Assembly (NCBI RefSeq): GCF_001014975.1
Contig: NZ_BBXA01000023.1
Location: 1-38,659 of the forward strand
Direction: 5' to 3'
Length of the DNA stretch: 38,659 bases
Source: Novosphingobium sp. MD-1
Lineage (GTDB): Bacteria > Pseudomonadota > Alphaproteobacteria > Sphingomonadales > Sphingomonadaceae
Shown: piece by piece, positions 1-10,100 of the stretch
Position numbering within the stretch: position 1 is the first letter of the stretch
How the letters are laid out: each line of letters starts with the position of its first letter
Notes under the pieces: generated by a model
Databases searched by the model: none
Seen by the model: only the letters and a program-made list of their open reading frames with translations
Told to the model about the DNA's origin: nothing
Translations under genes and position numbers: made by a program

Positions 1-1
1 G

Positions 2-454
2 GGCGGCGAGCGCCCGCACGGCAAGGTCGCCCTGCTCTCGCTGGGCACGCGGCTGGCCGAGGCGCTGAAGGCGGCCGACCAGCTCGAAGCCAAGGGCCTC
101 GCCACCACGGTTGCCGACCTGCGCTTTGCCAAGCCGCTCGACGAGGACCTGATCCGGCGGCTGATGGCGAGCCACGAAGTGGTGGTGACGATCGAGGAAG
201 GCGCGATCGGCGGGTTCGGCGCGCACGTGCTGACCATGGCCAGCGACCAGGGCCTGACCGATGGCAATGGCGAATACCGGGGCCTCAAGATCCGCACCAT
301 GCGCCTGCCCGACGTGTTCCAGGACCAGGACAACCCCGACAAACAGTACGACGAAGCCGGCCTCAACGCCCCCCAGATCGTCGATACCGTCCTCAACGCC
401 CTCCGGCACAACTCCACAGGCGTCGAGCACGATACGCTCGAGGCGAGAGCCTGA
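2..454 (+). CDS. dxs: 1-deoxy-D-xylulose-5-phosphate synthase, C-terminal part (5' truncated by window)
   Basis: DXS condenses pyruvate and glyceraldehyde-3-phosphate (thiamine diphosphate dependent) in the first step of the cytosolic MEP isoprenoid pathway. The reading frame is open from base 2 to a TGA at 452-454 and gives about 150 residues. What is visible is the transketolase C-terminal domain: a strand-rich start ([16 protein letters not shown]), then [17 protein letters not shown] and [17 protein letters not shown], the usual DXS C-terminal signature, and a tail with LPDVFQDQD. The thiamine-binding and pyrimidine-binding domains lie outside the window. The gene converges on thrS, and the space between them holds repeat copy A, which ends in a T-run on this strand and probably terminates dxs transcripts. 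Related transketolase-like proteins are unlikely given the C-terminal signature. Confidence 0.93.
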   Translation, partial: GGERPHGKVALLSLGTRLAEALKAADQLEAKGLATTVADLRFAKPLDEDLIRRLMASHEVVVTIEEGAIGGFGAHVLTMASDQGLTDGNGEYRGLKIRTMRLPDVFQDQDNPDKQYDEAGLNAPQIVDTVLNALRHNSTGVEHDTLEARA

Positions 455-502
455 GGCGGATTACCTAACGGGCGCTTGCAGCCTTTGCCGACAATAGGCG
501 TC

Positions 503-607
503 GCCCACCCCCAACCCCTCCCGCCAGCGGGAGGGGAGCGAGACTTGCGCTGCCGGAGGCGGCGTTAGTCGCAGCGGGGCGGGCTTTTTCACGCTTCGCG
601 TTTGCAA
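503..607. repeat. Palindromic dispersed repeat, copy A, probable intrinsic terminator
   Basis: About 105 bp, closely matched by copy B at 18589-18691. An outer inverted repeat (503-511 with 576-584, one mismatch) encloses a perfect 10-bp hairpin (515-524 with 527-536). The middle segment is also shared with copy B. On the plus strand the outer stem is followed by TTTTT (585-589), so it can act as a rho-independent terminator for dxs. It lies between convergent genes and may also stop thrS transcripts. I infer a sphingomonad REP-like family; copy number outside the window cannot be seen. Confidence 0.75.
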
Positions 608-656
608 GAGGATATAATCGCCAACCAAGGGGTCGGAGATCAATGGCCCCCTAATC

Positions 657-2648
657 CTACCGCAAATCGGGCGGCGTTGCCTCGCCCTTCAGCAGCGCGA
701 TCGCCTCGGCCAGCGGCATCACCTTCTGCTGCTGTTCGCCCAGCGTGCGGATGGCGACGGTGCCTTCCTCCGCCTCGCGCTTGCCCACGACGAGCAGGTA
801 CGGGACCTTCTGCAGCGAGTGTTCGCGCACCTTGTAGTTGATCTTCTCGTTGCGCAGGTCGGTTTCGGCGCGAATGCCGGCGGCCTGCAACTGGGCCAGC
901 GCATCGCGGGCATAGTCGTCGGCTTCCGACACGATCGTGGCGACCACCGCCTGCACCGGGGCAAGCCACGCCGGCAGGCGGCCGGCGAAGTGTTCGATCA
1001 GGATGCCGATGAAGCGTTCGTAGGAGCCGAAGATCGCACGGTGCAGCATGACCGGGCGGTGCTTCTCGCCGTCCTCGGCGATGTAGCTCGCGTCCAGCCG
1101 TTCGGGCAGCACGCGGTCCGACTGGATCGTGCCGACCTGCCAGGTGCGGCCGATCGCGTCGGTCAGGTGCCATTCCAGCTTGGGCGCGTAGAACGCGCCT
1201 TCGCCGGGCAGTTCCTCCCAGCCGTATTCCGCGGTGGCAAGGCCCGCGCGCACCACCGCGTCGCGCAGCTCGCTTTCGGCCTTGTCCCACATCTCCTCGG
1301 TGCCGAAGCGCTTTTCCGGGCGCAGCGCCAGCTTGATCGAATAGGTGAAGCCGAAGTCCTTGTAGATGCGGTCGGCCAGCGCGCAGAACGCACGGACTTC
1401 GTCGACGATCTGGTCTTCGCGGCAGAAGATGTGGGCATCGTCCTGTGTGAACTGGCGCACGCGCATCAGCCCGTGCAGCGCGCCGTGCGGTTCGTTGCGG
1501 TGGCAGCAGCCGTTCTCGTAGAGCCGCAGCGGCAGATCGCGGTACGACTTGATGCCCTGACGGAAGATCAGCACGTGCGCCGGGCAGTTCATCGGCTTGA
1601 GCGCCATCCAGTCGGCCTCGCCCGAGATCACCGGGCCATCGTCCTCGGTGTTGGGCACCTCGTCGGGGATCACGAACATGTTTTCGCGATACTTGCCCCA
1701 GTGGCCGGACTGCTCCCACTGGCGCGCGTCCATCACCTGCGGGGTCTTGACCTCGCGATAGCCGGCGGCGTCGATCGCGCGGCGCATGTAGGCCTCGAGC
1801 TCGCGCCACACGCGGAAGCCCTTGGGGTGCCAGAACACGCTGCCGTGCGCTTCCTGCTGGAGATGGAACAGGTCCATTTCCCCGCCCAGTTTGCGGTGAT
1901 CGCGCTTGGCCGCCTCTTCCAGCCGGAGCAGGTGGGCATCGAGCTGCTTCTTGTTCAGCCAGCCGGTGCCGTAGATGCGGCTCAGCATCGCGTTCTTCTG
2001 GTCGCCGCGCCAGTAGGCGCCGGACACGCGCGTCAGCTTGAACGCCTGAGGATCGAGCTTGCCGGTGGAGGCGAGGTGCGGGCCGCGGCACATGTCGAGC
2101 CAGTCGTCGCCCGACCAGTAGACCGTCAGCGGCTCGTCGCCGGGCAGTTCGGCGGCCCATTCGGCCTTGAACGTCTCGCCCTGCTGCTTCCACCGGCTGA
2201 TCAGCTGCTCGCGGCTCCAGACCTCCCGGCGCAGCGGCTTGTCGGCGGCGATCAGCGCGCGCATCTTCGCCTCGATCGCGGGCAGGTCTTCGTCGGTGAA
2301 GGGGCGGTCTTTTGGCGCGAAGTCGTAGTAGAACCCGTCGTCGGTCGCCGGGCCGAAGGTGATCTGCGTGCCCGGAAACAGCGCCTGTACCGCTTCCGCC
2401 AGCAGGTGCGCGTAATCGTGCCGGACGAGTTCGAGCGCGTCCGCCTCGTCCCTCGCGGTAACGAGCGCGAGCTGCGCGTCGGCTTCGAGCGGGCGCGTGA
2501 TGTCGCGCAGCTCGCCATCGACGCGCGCGGCGAGGGCCGCCTTGGCCAGGCCCGGCCCGATCGCGGCGGCGATGTCCGCCGGGGTGGTGCCCGGCGCCAC
2601 TTCGCGCACGGAACCGTCGGGCAGGGTGATCTTCAGAAGCTCGGACAT
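657..2648 (-). CDS. thrS: Threonyl-tRNA synthetase
   Basis: Class II synthetase that charges tRNA-Thr in the cytosol; 663 residues, the normal bacterial length. Domains in order: TGS (about 1-62); the editing domain with H77 and H81 ([10 protein letters not shown]) and C187/H191 (DMCRGPH), which correspond to the four editing-site residues of E. coli ThrRS; and the catalytic core. The zinc ligands are visible as C355 (MNCPAH), H406 (QDDAHIF) and a later His ([11 protein letters not shown]). Motif 2 is the [14 protein letters not shown] stretch and motif 3 the [14 protein letters not shown] stretch. The C-terminal anticodon-binding domain is intact. An insert rich in D and E (about 330-346) precedes the zinc motif. 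The ATG at 2648 starts directly on the TGS strand. No T-box-like leader is seen in the 220 bp upstream. Confidence 0.98.
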   Translation of the reverse strand: MSELLKITLPDGSVREVAPGTTPADIAAAIGPGLAKAALAARVDGELRDITRPLEADAQLALVTARDEADALELVRHDYAHLLAEAVQALFPGTQITFGPATDDGFYYDFAPKDRPFTDEDLPAIEAKMRALIAADKPLRREVWSREQLISRWKQQGETFKAEWAAELPGDEPLTVYWSGDDWLDMCRGPHLASTGKLDPQAFKLTRVSGAYWRGDQKNAMLSRIYGTGWLNKKQLDAHLLRLEEAAKRDHRKLGGEMDLFHLQQEAHGSVFWHPKGFRVWRELEAYMRRAIDAAGYREVKTPQVMDARQWEQSGHWGKYRENMFVIPDEVPNTEDDGPVISGEADWMALKPMNCPAHVLIFRQGIKSYRDLPLRLYENGCCHRNEPHGALHGLMRVRQFTQDDAHIFCREDQIVDEVRAFCALADRIYKDFGFTYSIKLALRPEKRFGTEEMWDKAESELRDAVVRAGLATAEYGWEELPGEGAFYAPKLEWHLTDAIGRTWQVGTIQSDRVLPERLDASYIAEDGEKHRPVMLHRAIFGSYERFIGILIEHFAGRLPAWLAPVQAVVATIVSEADDYARDALAQLQAAGIRAETDLRNEKINYKVREHSLQKVPYLLVVGKREAEEGTVAIRTLGEQQQKVMPLAEAIALLKGEATPPDLR

Positions 2649-2750
2649 GGGCTCTCTCTGGCTGTCAGCGTCTGGCGCTTTGGCACAAGGCCGCGCGCGC
2701 CGGAAGGGGCGGCGTCAGGAACTTTAGGCCGGTCCGGGAGGAGACGCCAT

Positions 2751-2821
2751 CCGCCCGAACCGGGCGGCGGCATCGCTGCGGCGTCAGGCGCGCAGGCGAA
2801 ACCGCCCCCGGTTGCCCGGGG
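2751..2821. terminator. Two GC hairpins downstream of the glycosyltransferase gene (possible terminator)
   Basis: A perfect 7-bp hairpin (2751-2757 with 2761-2767, loop AAC) and a perfect 6-bp hairpin (2806-2811 with 2816-2821, loop TTGC) lie within 120 bp after the stop of the minus-strand glycosyltransferase and upstream of thrS. Neither is followed by a real T-run, so the terminator role is only suggested by position. Nothing else was recognised in the 2649-2868 gap. Confidence 0.3.
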
Positions 2822-2868
2822 TGGTGGTAGTCGTGGTGATGGCGCGAAGCGTCGTCATGCGCGGCTTC

Positions 2869-4191
2869 TTAGCGGGCCGCGGGCGCAAAGTCATGCGCGG
2901 AATTGGCGACGGGCGCGTTCGCGCGGCGCTCAAGCCATTGGGCTAGCAACCACCCGGCGGTGACGCAGACGAACGGCATCACCGGATAGTGGAAGCGCGA
3001 CTGGCCGGAGAACACCATCGCGATCGCGCTGGGATAGAGCGCGATGCCATAGGGCAGCACCCACCAGTCGATCGGGCGTAGCCCGGCGCGCGCGCGCCGG
3101 CGCAGCTCGATCACGGCTGCGGCGGCGAACAGGCCGAGCAGGGCGAAATACCACAGCTGGTTGATGGCCCTGAGCGCAAGGAAGGCCAGCGGCGCGCGCG
3201 CCCAGGCCTTCGATCCGGTCTCGTAGGCCCACAGCCCTTCGCCGTCCGGCCCCCACAGCTTCGCCAGCTTGCGCGGCATCAGCGTGACGAAGGCGGCGGG
3301 ATGGGCCTTGATCCATGCCACGCCCAGCCGCTTGGCTTCGGCGTCATAGATGGTTTCGGTGAGGTCGGTGCGCGCGTCGAGCGCCTTGACCACCGGGTCT
3401 TCGGGCGTGAACCCGCCGCGCGCGGTATCGTTGTTGCCGGTCAGCAGGGTGATGCCGCCGTTGGTGGAGATCGCCACCCATTCGCCCAGCACGCGGTGGT
3501 TGCGCACCGTCCACGGCGCGACCACGGCGGCGGCCAGCGCGATTACCAGCGCGGCCTGCGCCACGGCGGCGGGCAGGCGCTTCCAGAAGCCCGGCGCGCG
3601 TCCCAGCGCGATGGCGAAGACCAGCGGCACGACGACCAGCGTCTGCGCCTTGACCAGCGTCGCCACGCCGAACACCAGCCCCGCCGCGATCAGCGCCATC
3701 GGCGTCCGCGCGATCAGCAGGCGGCAACCCGCGAGCAGCAGCATGGTGTAGAACACCTCGGTCAGCGCCAGCGGCACGTAGAACGCGCTGTTGGGATAGA
3801 GCGCCAGCAGGAGCAGCGCGGCGCGGCCCGCCAGTTCGGAACCCGAAAGGCGACGGCCAAGGTCGAGCGTGAGCCACGCGGTAACGCCGGCGCAGGCGAG
3901 GTTGAACAGGCCGACCGTCCAGATCGAGGTGCCGAACGCGCGGAACGCCAGCGCCAGCGTCAGCGGCCAGCCCACCGGCCAGTAGGCGGTCGGTTCGCCA
4001 TGATCGCCGAGGTAGCCAAGCCCGTGCGCCAGCATGTCGGCGCGCGAATAGTACCAGGCCGCGTCCGATGTCGGCTCCACCGCCAGCAGGATCAGCAGCG
4101 CGCGCGGCACCAGGAACAGCGCGAGGAGCAGCGCCAGCGCCGCGCGGCTTTCCGCGAAGCGCCGCAGCGCGATGGTCCGGGATTGGGTCAT
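2869..4191 (-). CDS. GT-C family membrane glycosyltransferase (ArnT/PMT-like, glycosyltransferase 39 type)
   Basis: Integral inner-membrane protein of 440 residues that probably transfers a sugar from a polyprenyl-phosphate donor to a lipid or protein acceptor in the periplasm. It has about ten hydrophobic segments. The first membrane span (about 18-38) is followed by a loop with D43 (EPTSDAAWYYSRA), the position of the catalytic acidic residue in GT-C enzymes. Next comes GEPTAYWPVGWP, typical of the family's first periplasmic loop, then SELAGRAALLLLALYPNSAFY and LTEVFYTMLLL. The C-terminal part has a soluble periplasmic-type segment (about 245-330) and further spans. The ATG at 4191 begins just before the first span. 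The gene diverges from the alpha/beta hydrolase. Donor and acceptor cannot be deduced; no LPS or exopolysaccharide genes are adjacent. Confidence 0.85.
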   Translation of the reverse strand: MTQSRTIALRRFAESRAALALLLALFLVPRALLILLAVEPTSDAAWYYSRADMLAHGLGYLGDHGEPTAYWPVGWPLTLALAFRAFGTSIWTVGLFNLACAGVTAWLTLDLGRRLSGSELAGRAALLLLALYPNSAFYVPLALTEVFYTMLLLAGCRLLIARTPMALIAAGLVFGVATLVKAQTLVVVPLVFAIALGRAPGFWKRLPAAVAQAALVIALAAAVVAPWTVRNHRVLGEWVAISTNGGITLLTGNNDTARGGFTPEDPVVKALDARTDLTETIYDAEAKRLGVAWIKAHPAAFVTLMPRKLAKLWGPDGEGLWAYETGSKAWARAPLAFLALRAINQLWYFALLGLFAAAAVIELRRRARAGLRPIDWWVLPYGIALYPSAIAMVFSGQSRFHYPVMPFVCVTAGWLLAQWLERRANAPVANSAHDFAPAAR

Positions 4192-4257
4192 GATCCGGCG
4201 CTAGCAGGGCCGGGTTAAGATGGCGTTGTGTGGCCTTTCCGGCTAACCCTGCCGGCG

Positions 4258-5022
4258 ATGATCGAGGATATCGCTCCGCTCGCCAGGGTCGATGGCCCGG
4301 AAGGCCGCCGCATCGCCTGTCGCTTCCTGCCCGGTGCCGAGCCGGCGCTGGTGTTCCTGCCGGGCTATATGTCGGACATGGCCGGCGGCAAGGCGCAGGC
4401 GGTGCTGGCCTGGGCGCGCGGGGCGGGGCGGGCCTGCCTGCTGCTCGACTATTCGGGCTGTGGCGAAAGCGAGGGCGATTTCGCCGACGGCACGCTGTCG
4501 CGCTGGCGGGACGAGGTGGTCGCGCTGGTCCGCGCGCACGCGATCGGCCGCGCGGTGGTGATCGGGTCCAGCATGGGCGGCTGGCTGATGCTGCTGGTGG
4601 CCCAGGCGCTGCCGGGCACGGTCGAGGCGCTGGTCGGCATCGCCGCCGCGCCGGACTTCACCGATTGGGGATACGATGCCGCGCAGAAGGCGGAACTGGC
4701 GGCGGGGCGGCCGGTGTTCGAGGACAATCCCTATGGCCCCGACCCCACGCCGACTCATCCGGCGTTCTGGGCCGATGGGCAGGCGCGGCGGATGCTGGAC
4801 GGCACCATCGCCTTCGACGGCGCGGTGCGCCTGCTGCACGGCCAGCGCGATCCCGACGTACCGTGGGAGCTTTCGCTGAAGCTGGCAGCAGCCTTGCGTT
4901 CAGCCGACGTGCAGGTGCATCTGATCAAGGACGGCGACCACCGCCTGTCGCGCCCCGCAGACATCGCGATCCTGCTGGATACGCTGTCGGCACTGGGGGC
5001 GGGCGTGGCGGAAGCCCCCTGA
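4258..5022 (+). CDS. Alpha/beta hydrolase (serine esterase/thioesterase fold)
   Basis: Predicted soluble hydrolase of about 254 residues with no signal peptide. It has the nucleophile elbow GSSMGGW (Ser about 105), the acid in LLHGQRDPDVPWE and the His in DGDHRLSRP, giving a complete Ser-Asp-His triad. The oxyanion strand is LVFLPGYMSDM, and LLLDYSGCGESEGDFADG precedes the elbow. The layout resembles the ABHD10-like/COG1073 group, whose members act on acyl esters or thioesters; the substrate here is unknown. The ATG at 4258 is preferred; an in-frame GTG at 4228 would add ten residues, and neither has a clear Shine-Dalgarno. It leads a plus-strand trio: the TPR gene starts 10 bp after the stop. 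Confidence 0.85.
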   Translation: MIEDIAPLARVDGPEGRRIACRFLPGAEPALVFLPGYMSDMAGGKAQAVLAWARGAGRACLLLDYSGCGESEGDFADGTLSRWRDEVVALVRAHAIGRAVVIGSSMGGWLMLLVAQALPGTVEALVGIAAAPDFTDWGYDAAQKAELAAGRPVFEDNPYGPDPTPTHPAFWADGQARRMLDGTIAFDGAVRLLHGQRDPDVPWELSLKLAAALRSADVQVHLIKDGDHRLSRPADIAILLDTLSALGAGVAEAP

Positions 5023-5032
5023 AGGAAGCCTG

Positions 5033-5998
5033 ATGCTGGTCCTGCCGATCCTGATGCTCACCCCGCAGATTGTTCCCGCTTCTGCCGGGTTTCATATGCC
5101 GGTCACCGCGCTGATGCAGATCGGCCCCAACCCCTCGCCCCAGGAAGGCGCCGCCTTGCCCATTCCCCGCCGCCACCGTCCCGCCGATTCCGCGCCTTCG
5201 CCCGCGCCCGCCAGCCCGCCGCAACCGCGCGCGCCGGACCGGCTGTCGGTCTGCCTCGCCAAGGCGCTGCACGATCCGGCGATGGGGCTGGCCGAAGCGC
5301 GCGGCTGGCTGGCGGAAGGGCAGAACCCGGAACAGCGCGTGCGCGCCAACCAGTGCCTTGGCATCATCCTGACCCAGCATGGGCAGTTCGATCCCGCCGA
5401 GCAGGCCTTCGCCGATGCCATCGCCGGCGTGCCCATGCTGCAGGAAGTGGCCGCGGTGCCGCTGATGGCGATGGCGGGCAACGCCGCGCTGGCGGGCGGC
5501 CATCCCGATCGCGCGCTGGTCTGGCTGGACAAGGCGGTGGCGGTGCGCGGCTATGCCGACAACGCCGCGCTGGGCGATATCCAGACCGACCGCGCGCGGG
5601 CGCTGGTGGCGCTCGATCGCCCGGCCGAAGCGGCGACCGCGCTGGACGAGGCACACCGGCTGGCCCCCGATCTGGCCGAAGGCTGGCTGCTGTCCGCCAC
5701 GCTCGCCCGCCGCAACAAGGACATGCCGCGCGCGCAACGCGATATCGAAGTGGCCGCGCACCTCGACGCGACCGACCCGGCCATTGGCCTGGAGGCGGGC
5801 GTGATCGCGGTTCTCGACGGCCGCGACGAGGCCGCACGCAAGAGCTGGGAATCGGTGGTGCGCACCGCGCCCGACAGCGACGAGGCGAAGACGGCCAAAG
5901 GCTATCTTGAACAACTGGGACCAGCGCCCACATCAGGGGGCACCCCTTCCGCCAGCCCTGCGTCCGGGGCGACGCAGCCGGAGAAGAAACCGTCATGA
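5033..5998 (+). CDS. Exported tetratricopeptide-repeat protein
   Basis: 321 residues. It starts with a hydrophobic signal-like segment (about 1-20), then a Pro/Ala-rich low-complexity linker (about 30-72, [14 protein letters not shown]), then a helical region of about 200 residues that repeats the TPR pattern (for example [47 protein letters not shown]). The last 25 residues are again low-complexity and polar. Two Cys occur, in [10 protein letters not shown] and ANQCLG. Such proteins act as periplasmic interaction scaffolds; the partner is unknown. It follows the hydrolase by 10 bp, and its TGA overlaps the ATG of the next gene (ATGA at 5995-5998), so translation is probably coupled and the three genes form an operon. 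Confidence 0.8.
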   Translation: MLVLPILMLTPQIVPASAGFHMPVTALMQIGPNPSPQEGAALPIPRRHRPADSAPSPAPASPPQPRAPDRLSVCLAKALHDPAMGLAEARGWLAEGQNPEQRVRANQCLGIILTQHGQFDPAEQAFADAIAGVPMLQEVAAVPLMAMAGNAALAGGHPDRALVWLDKAVAVRGYADNAALGDIQTDRARALVALDRPAEAATALDEAHRLAPDLAEGWLLSATLARRNKDMPRAQRDIEVAAHLDATDPAIGLEAGVIAVLDGRDEAARKSWESVVRTAPDSDEAKTAKGYLEQLGPAPTSGGTPSASPASGATQPEKKPS

Positions 5999-6990
5999 AA
6001 CTGTCCGTCCTCGATCTCGTGCCCGTGGTCGAGGGCGGAACGGTAGGCCAGGCGCTCGCCGAGGCGGCCCTGCTGGCGCAAGTGGCCGAGCGCTGCGGCT
6101 ATCAGCGCTACTGGGTGGCCGAACACCATGGTATGGAAGGGATCGCCGGCGCGGCCGTGGCGGTCACGCTTGCCCATGTGGGCCACCATACCTCCACGAT
6201 CCGGCTGGGCGCGGGCGGGATCATGCTGCCCAACCACAACCCGCTGGTGATCGCCGAACAGTTCGGCACGCTGGATGCGCTCTATCCGGGGCGGATCGAC
6301 TTGGGCCTGGGGCGCGCGCCGGGCGCGGACCAGCGCATCGTGCGCGCCTTGCGCAAGGAAGTGAATCGCGCGGCGGAGGACTTCCCGCAGGACGTCGTGG
6401 AATTGCAGGCCCAGTTCGCCGGCGACCGTCAGGTGCCGTTGCAGGCAACGCCCGGCGCGGGGGCAAAGCCGCAATTGTGGATCCTGGGCTCCAGCCTGTT
6501 CGGCGCGCAACTGGCGGCCGCGCTGGGGCTGCCCTATGCCTTCGCCTCACACTTCGCGCCCGATCATCTCGATGCGGCCTTGTCGCTCTATCGCGATCGT
6601 TTCCAGCCTTCGGATGCACTTGCCAAGCCGTATGTCATGGCCGCGATCAACGCGATCGCCGCCGATACCGACGAGGAGGCCGCGCTGCTCGCATCCTCCA
6701 TGGACCAGTCGTTCGTGCGGCTGCGCAGCGGCAATCCGGGCAAGCTGCCGCCGCCCGTGCCCGGCTACCGCGACACGCTGCCCGCCCCCGCGCGCGCCAT
6801 GCTGGAGCACATGCGGCAGGTCAGCGCGATCGGCAGCGTCGCCACCGTGCGCGAGCGGCTGGCCGCGTTCCAGCAGCGGACGCGGGCGGACGAACTGATC
6901 GTGTCCGGCTCCACCTTCGATCCGGCCTTGCGCCGCCGCTCGCTCGAACTGACCATGCAGGCGGCCGAAAGTTTGGCAGAACCGGCCTGA
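5995..6990 (+). CDS. LLM-class (luciferase-like) flavin-dependent oxidoreductase
   Basis: 331 residues, a TIM-barrel flavin monooxygenase/oxidoreductase of the YhbW/MsnO8-like subgroup, predicted to use FMN or reduced flavin. Family marks: LSVLDLVPV at strand 1; [14 protein letters not shown] with the conserved His pair; [22 protein letters not shown]; and [11 protein letters not shown]. The C-terminus has the usual substrate-cap and strand-8 region ([22 protein letters not shown]). The ATG overlaps the stop of the TPR gene. The substrate cannot be named; the family includes alkane, pyrimidine and sulfonate monooxygenases, but this subgroup is largely uncharacterised. A 125-bp gap with an AT-rich promoter-like stretch follows. 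Confidence 0.92.
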   Translation: MKLSVLDLVPVVEGGTVGQALAEAALLAQVAERCGYQRYWVAEHHGMEGIAGAAVAVTLAHVGHHTSTIRLGAGGIMLPNHNPLVIAEQFGTLDALYPGRIDLGLGRAPGADQRIVRALRKEVNRAAEDFPQDVVELQAQFAGDRQVPLQATPGAGAKPQLWILGSSLFGAQLAAALGLPYAFASHFAPDHLDAALSLYRDRFQPSDALAKPYVMAAINAIAADTDEEAALLASSMDQSFVRLRSGNPGKLPPPVPGYRDTLPAPARAMLEHMRQVSAIGSVATVRERLAAFQQRTRADELIVSGSTFDPALRRRSLELTMQAAESLAEPA

Positions 6991-7055
6991 CCGGTATCAA
7001 TCGAAACCATCGGCTTGCCCTGCGGCGTCGGCCGGAGTAGCATTGGTATTATTCG

Positions 7056-7082
7056 TTCAAGAAGCGGATATAAAATTATAAT
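7056..7082 (+). promoter_or_regulatory. Probable promoter of the glutamate dehydrogenase gene
   Basis: The stretch 7045-7100 is strikingly AT-rich against its surroundings and contains a perfect TATAAT at 7077-7082. The best upstream hexamer (TTCAAG, 7056-7061) matches the -35 consensus only weakly and sits 15 bp away. An imperfect palindrome centred near 7085 (ATGC-G-GCAT core) overlaps the start of the transcript. The next gene starts 34 bp downstream. Confidence 0.45.
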
Positions 7083-7115
7083 GCGGCATAATTATTTTAC
7101 GCCGCCACTCGCGGG

Positions 7116-10100
7116 ATGACAGCAATGGCCACCAAGTCCGCACCTGACGTTTCCTCTTCTTCCGCTGCTACCGGCGGCCCGCTCGAAAGCGCGCTGGCCG
7201 CCCGTTTCATGGCCTCGTTGCTGCCGGGCGAGATCGGCGATTTCGATGGTGCGCGGCTGGCGGAAGCCGTCCGCTTCACGCTGGCCACGGCCAGCCGGCG
7301 CCCCGGCGCCGAACCGGCGGTGACGATCGAAAGCGTGGGTGGTACGTCGGGCGAACGGCATCTGCGCATTGCCGTGATCAACGACGACATGCCGTTCCTG
7401 GTCGATTCGATCAGCGCGACGATCACCGCGCAAGGGCTGACGATCGACCGGCTGGTCCATCCCGTGGTCGCGGTGCGCCGCGATCCCGAGGGAACGCTGC
7501 TGGCGCTGCCCGAAGGCGAGGCCGTGGGCGAACGGCGCGAATCGGTGATCTACCTCGAAACCGAACGCGCCGACGCGCGCCAGCGCCGCGAACTGGCCGA
7601 AGCGCTGAAGGCGACGCTGGCCGATGTCCACGCCGCCGTGGCCGACTGGCCGCTGATGCAGGCGGCGATGCAGCGCGATGCGCGCGGGCTGCCCGATCAG
7701 GAAGGCGCGGCGCTACTGCGCTGGCTGGCGGACGGGATGCTCACCCAGCTCGGCCATGTCGTGCGCCATCGCGATGGCACGCAGACCGCGCCGCTCGGCA
7801 TCTGCCGCGCCAGCGCCGCCAAGCTGCTCGCCGATTCCTCCTATGACCGCGCCTTCGCGTGGTTCGATCGCGCGGGCCGCAAGGACGAGGACGCGGTGCG
7901 CGCGCCGCTGGTGGTCAAGGCCAACCGCATCGCCAACGTTCACCGCCGCGTGCCGCTGGACTTGTTCATCGTGCCGGAGGTCGAGGACGGCAAGGTTGTC
8001 GCGCTGTCGGTCCATGCGGGTGTCTGGACCAGCGCCGCGCTGGCGACGCCGCCCGATCGGGTGCCCCGGATGCGCAGCCAGCTGGCCGCGCTGACCGGGA
8101 AATTCGGCTTCGATCCCGGCGGCCATGCCGGCAAATCGCTGGTCCATGCGCTGACGGCGCTGCCGCACGACCTGCTCATCAGCTTTTCCGACACCGACAT
8201 CGAGCGCATCGCCACCGCGATGATGAGCCTGGTCGATCGGCCGCGTCCGCGCCTGGCGCTGGTTCGCGCGCCGCTGGCCCGCCACCTCTATGCCTTCGTG
8301 TGGCTGCCGCGCGATGCGCAGTCGACCGCGATGCGGATGCAGGTGCAGGATCTGCTGGAAGCGGCCGCCGGCGCGCAAGTGCTGGACTGGAGCCTGCAGG
8401 TCGAAGGCAGCACGCTCGCCCTGATCCGCTTCGTGCTCGACATCCGCGATGGCGATGCCGATCCCGACGAGGCCGCGCTCGATGCCGCGGTGCAGGCGCT
8501 GGTGCGCGGGTGGGAAGGCGCGGTCGAGGCCGAGCTGGCCAAGGGCGAGGAGCCATCGCGCGCCGCGGCCATCGCCGCCCGGTTCGCCGATGCCTTTCCC
8601 GTCGGTTATCGCGGCGCCTATGGCGCGGGCGAGGCGGCGCGCGACATCCGCGTGCTGCGCACGCTGGGTGGCGAGAACGCGCCGCGCCGCGCCGCGCGCC
8701 TCTATCGCCAGCCGGGCGAAAGCGGGGTGCGGCTCAAGCTCTACCAGCGCGAGGGCGCGATCATCCTGTCGGATGCGGTGCCGGTGCTGGAGAACTTCGG
8801 CTTCCGCGTGCTGGAGGAAGTGCCGACGCCGCTCGACAAGGGCCGGCTGGGCTACATCCACGATTTCCTGGTCGCGCACCCGGCGGACGTGACGCCCGAG
8901 GCGTTGCTGGAGCGCGCCGAGGCCATCGAGACGTCGCTGGCGGGCGTGCTCAACGGCGCGGCCGAGGACGATGCGTTCAACCGGCTGATCGTCGCCACCG
9001 GGCTGTCCGCGCGCGAGGCGAACTGGCTGCGCGCCTGGTTCCGCTATCTGCGGCAGGGCGGCATGACCTTCGGCATTGCCACCGTGGTCGATGCGCTGAA
9101 GAACGCGCCCGACGTGACGCACGGGCTGATCGCGGCGTTCGTCGCGCGGCACGATCCCGCCTTTGCCGGTGATCGCGCGGCGGCGACGGACGCGGCGGCC
9201 GAGCGCATCCGCACCGGCCTTGCCGGCGTGGCCGCGATCAACGACGATCGCCTGCTGCGCCAGTTCCGCGCGCTGGTCGATGCCATGCTGCGGACCAATG
9301 CCTTCGCCCCGGCGGCGGCCGAGGCGCTGGCGTTCAAGCTGGATTCGGCGCTGGTGCCGGGCTTGCCCCGGCCCGTGCCATGGCGCGAGATATTCGTGTA
9401 CAGCCCGCGCGTGGAAGGCATTCACTTGCGCGCCGGGCCGGTGGCGCGCGGCGGCCTGCGCTGGTCCGATCGGCGCGACGATTTCCGCATCGAAATCCTC
9501 GGGCTGATGAAGGCGCAGCGCGTGAAGAACGCGGTGATCGTGCCCACCGGGGCCAAGGGCGGGTTCTATCCCAAGCAATTGCCCGATCCCGCGCGCGATC
9601 GCGATGGCTGGCTGGCCGAAGGCAAGGCCAGCTACCAGGTGTTCATCCGCACCCTGCTTTCGCTCACCGACAACATCGTCGGCGGCAAGGTGGTCCATCC
9701 CAAGGGCGTGGTGATCCTCGACGGCGAAGACCCCTATTTCGTGGTCGCGGCGGACAAGGGCACGGCCACGTTCTCCGACGTCGCCAACGCCATCGCCGAA
9801 TCGAAGGACTTCTGGCTCGACGACGCTTTCGCCAGCGGTGGGTCCAAGGGTTATGACCACAAGGCGATGGGCATCACCGCGCGCGGCGCGTGGCTTTCGG
9901 TGCAGCGCCATTTCCTGGAAATGGGCGTGGACGTGCAGGCCGATCCGGTCCGCGTGGTGGGTTGCGGCGACATGTCGGGCGACGTGTTCGGCAACGGCAT
10001 GCTGCTGTCGAAGGCGCTCAAGCTGGTGGCGGCGTTCGACCATCGCCACGTGTTCCTCGATCCCGATCCCGATGCGGCGGCAAGCTGGGCCGAGCGATCG

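Noticed and set aside
819..2963. A 714-codon open frame antisense to thrS
   Set aside because: Shadow of the conserved thrS reading frame; no domain signature.
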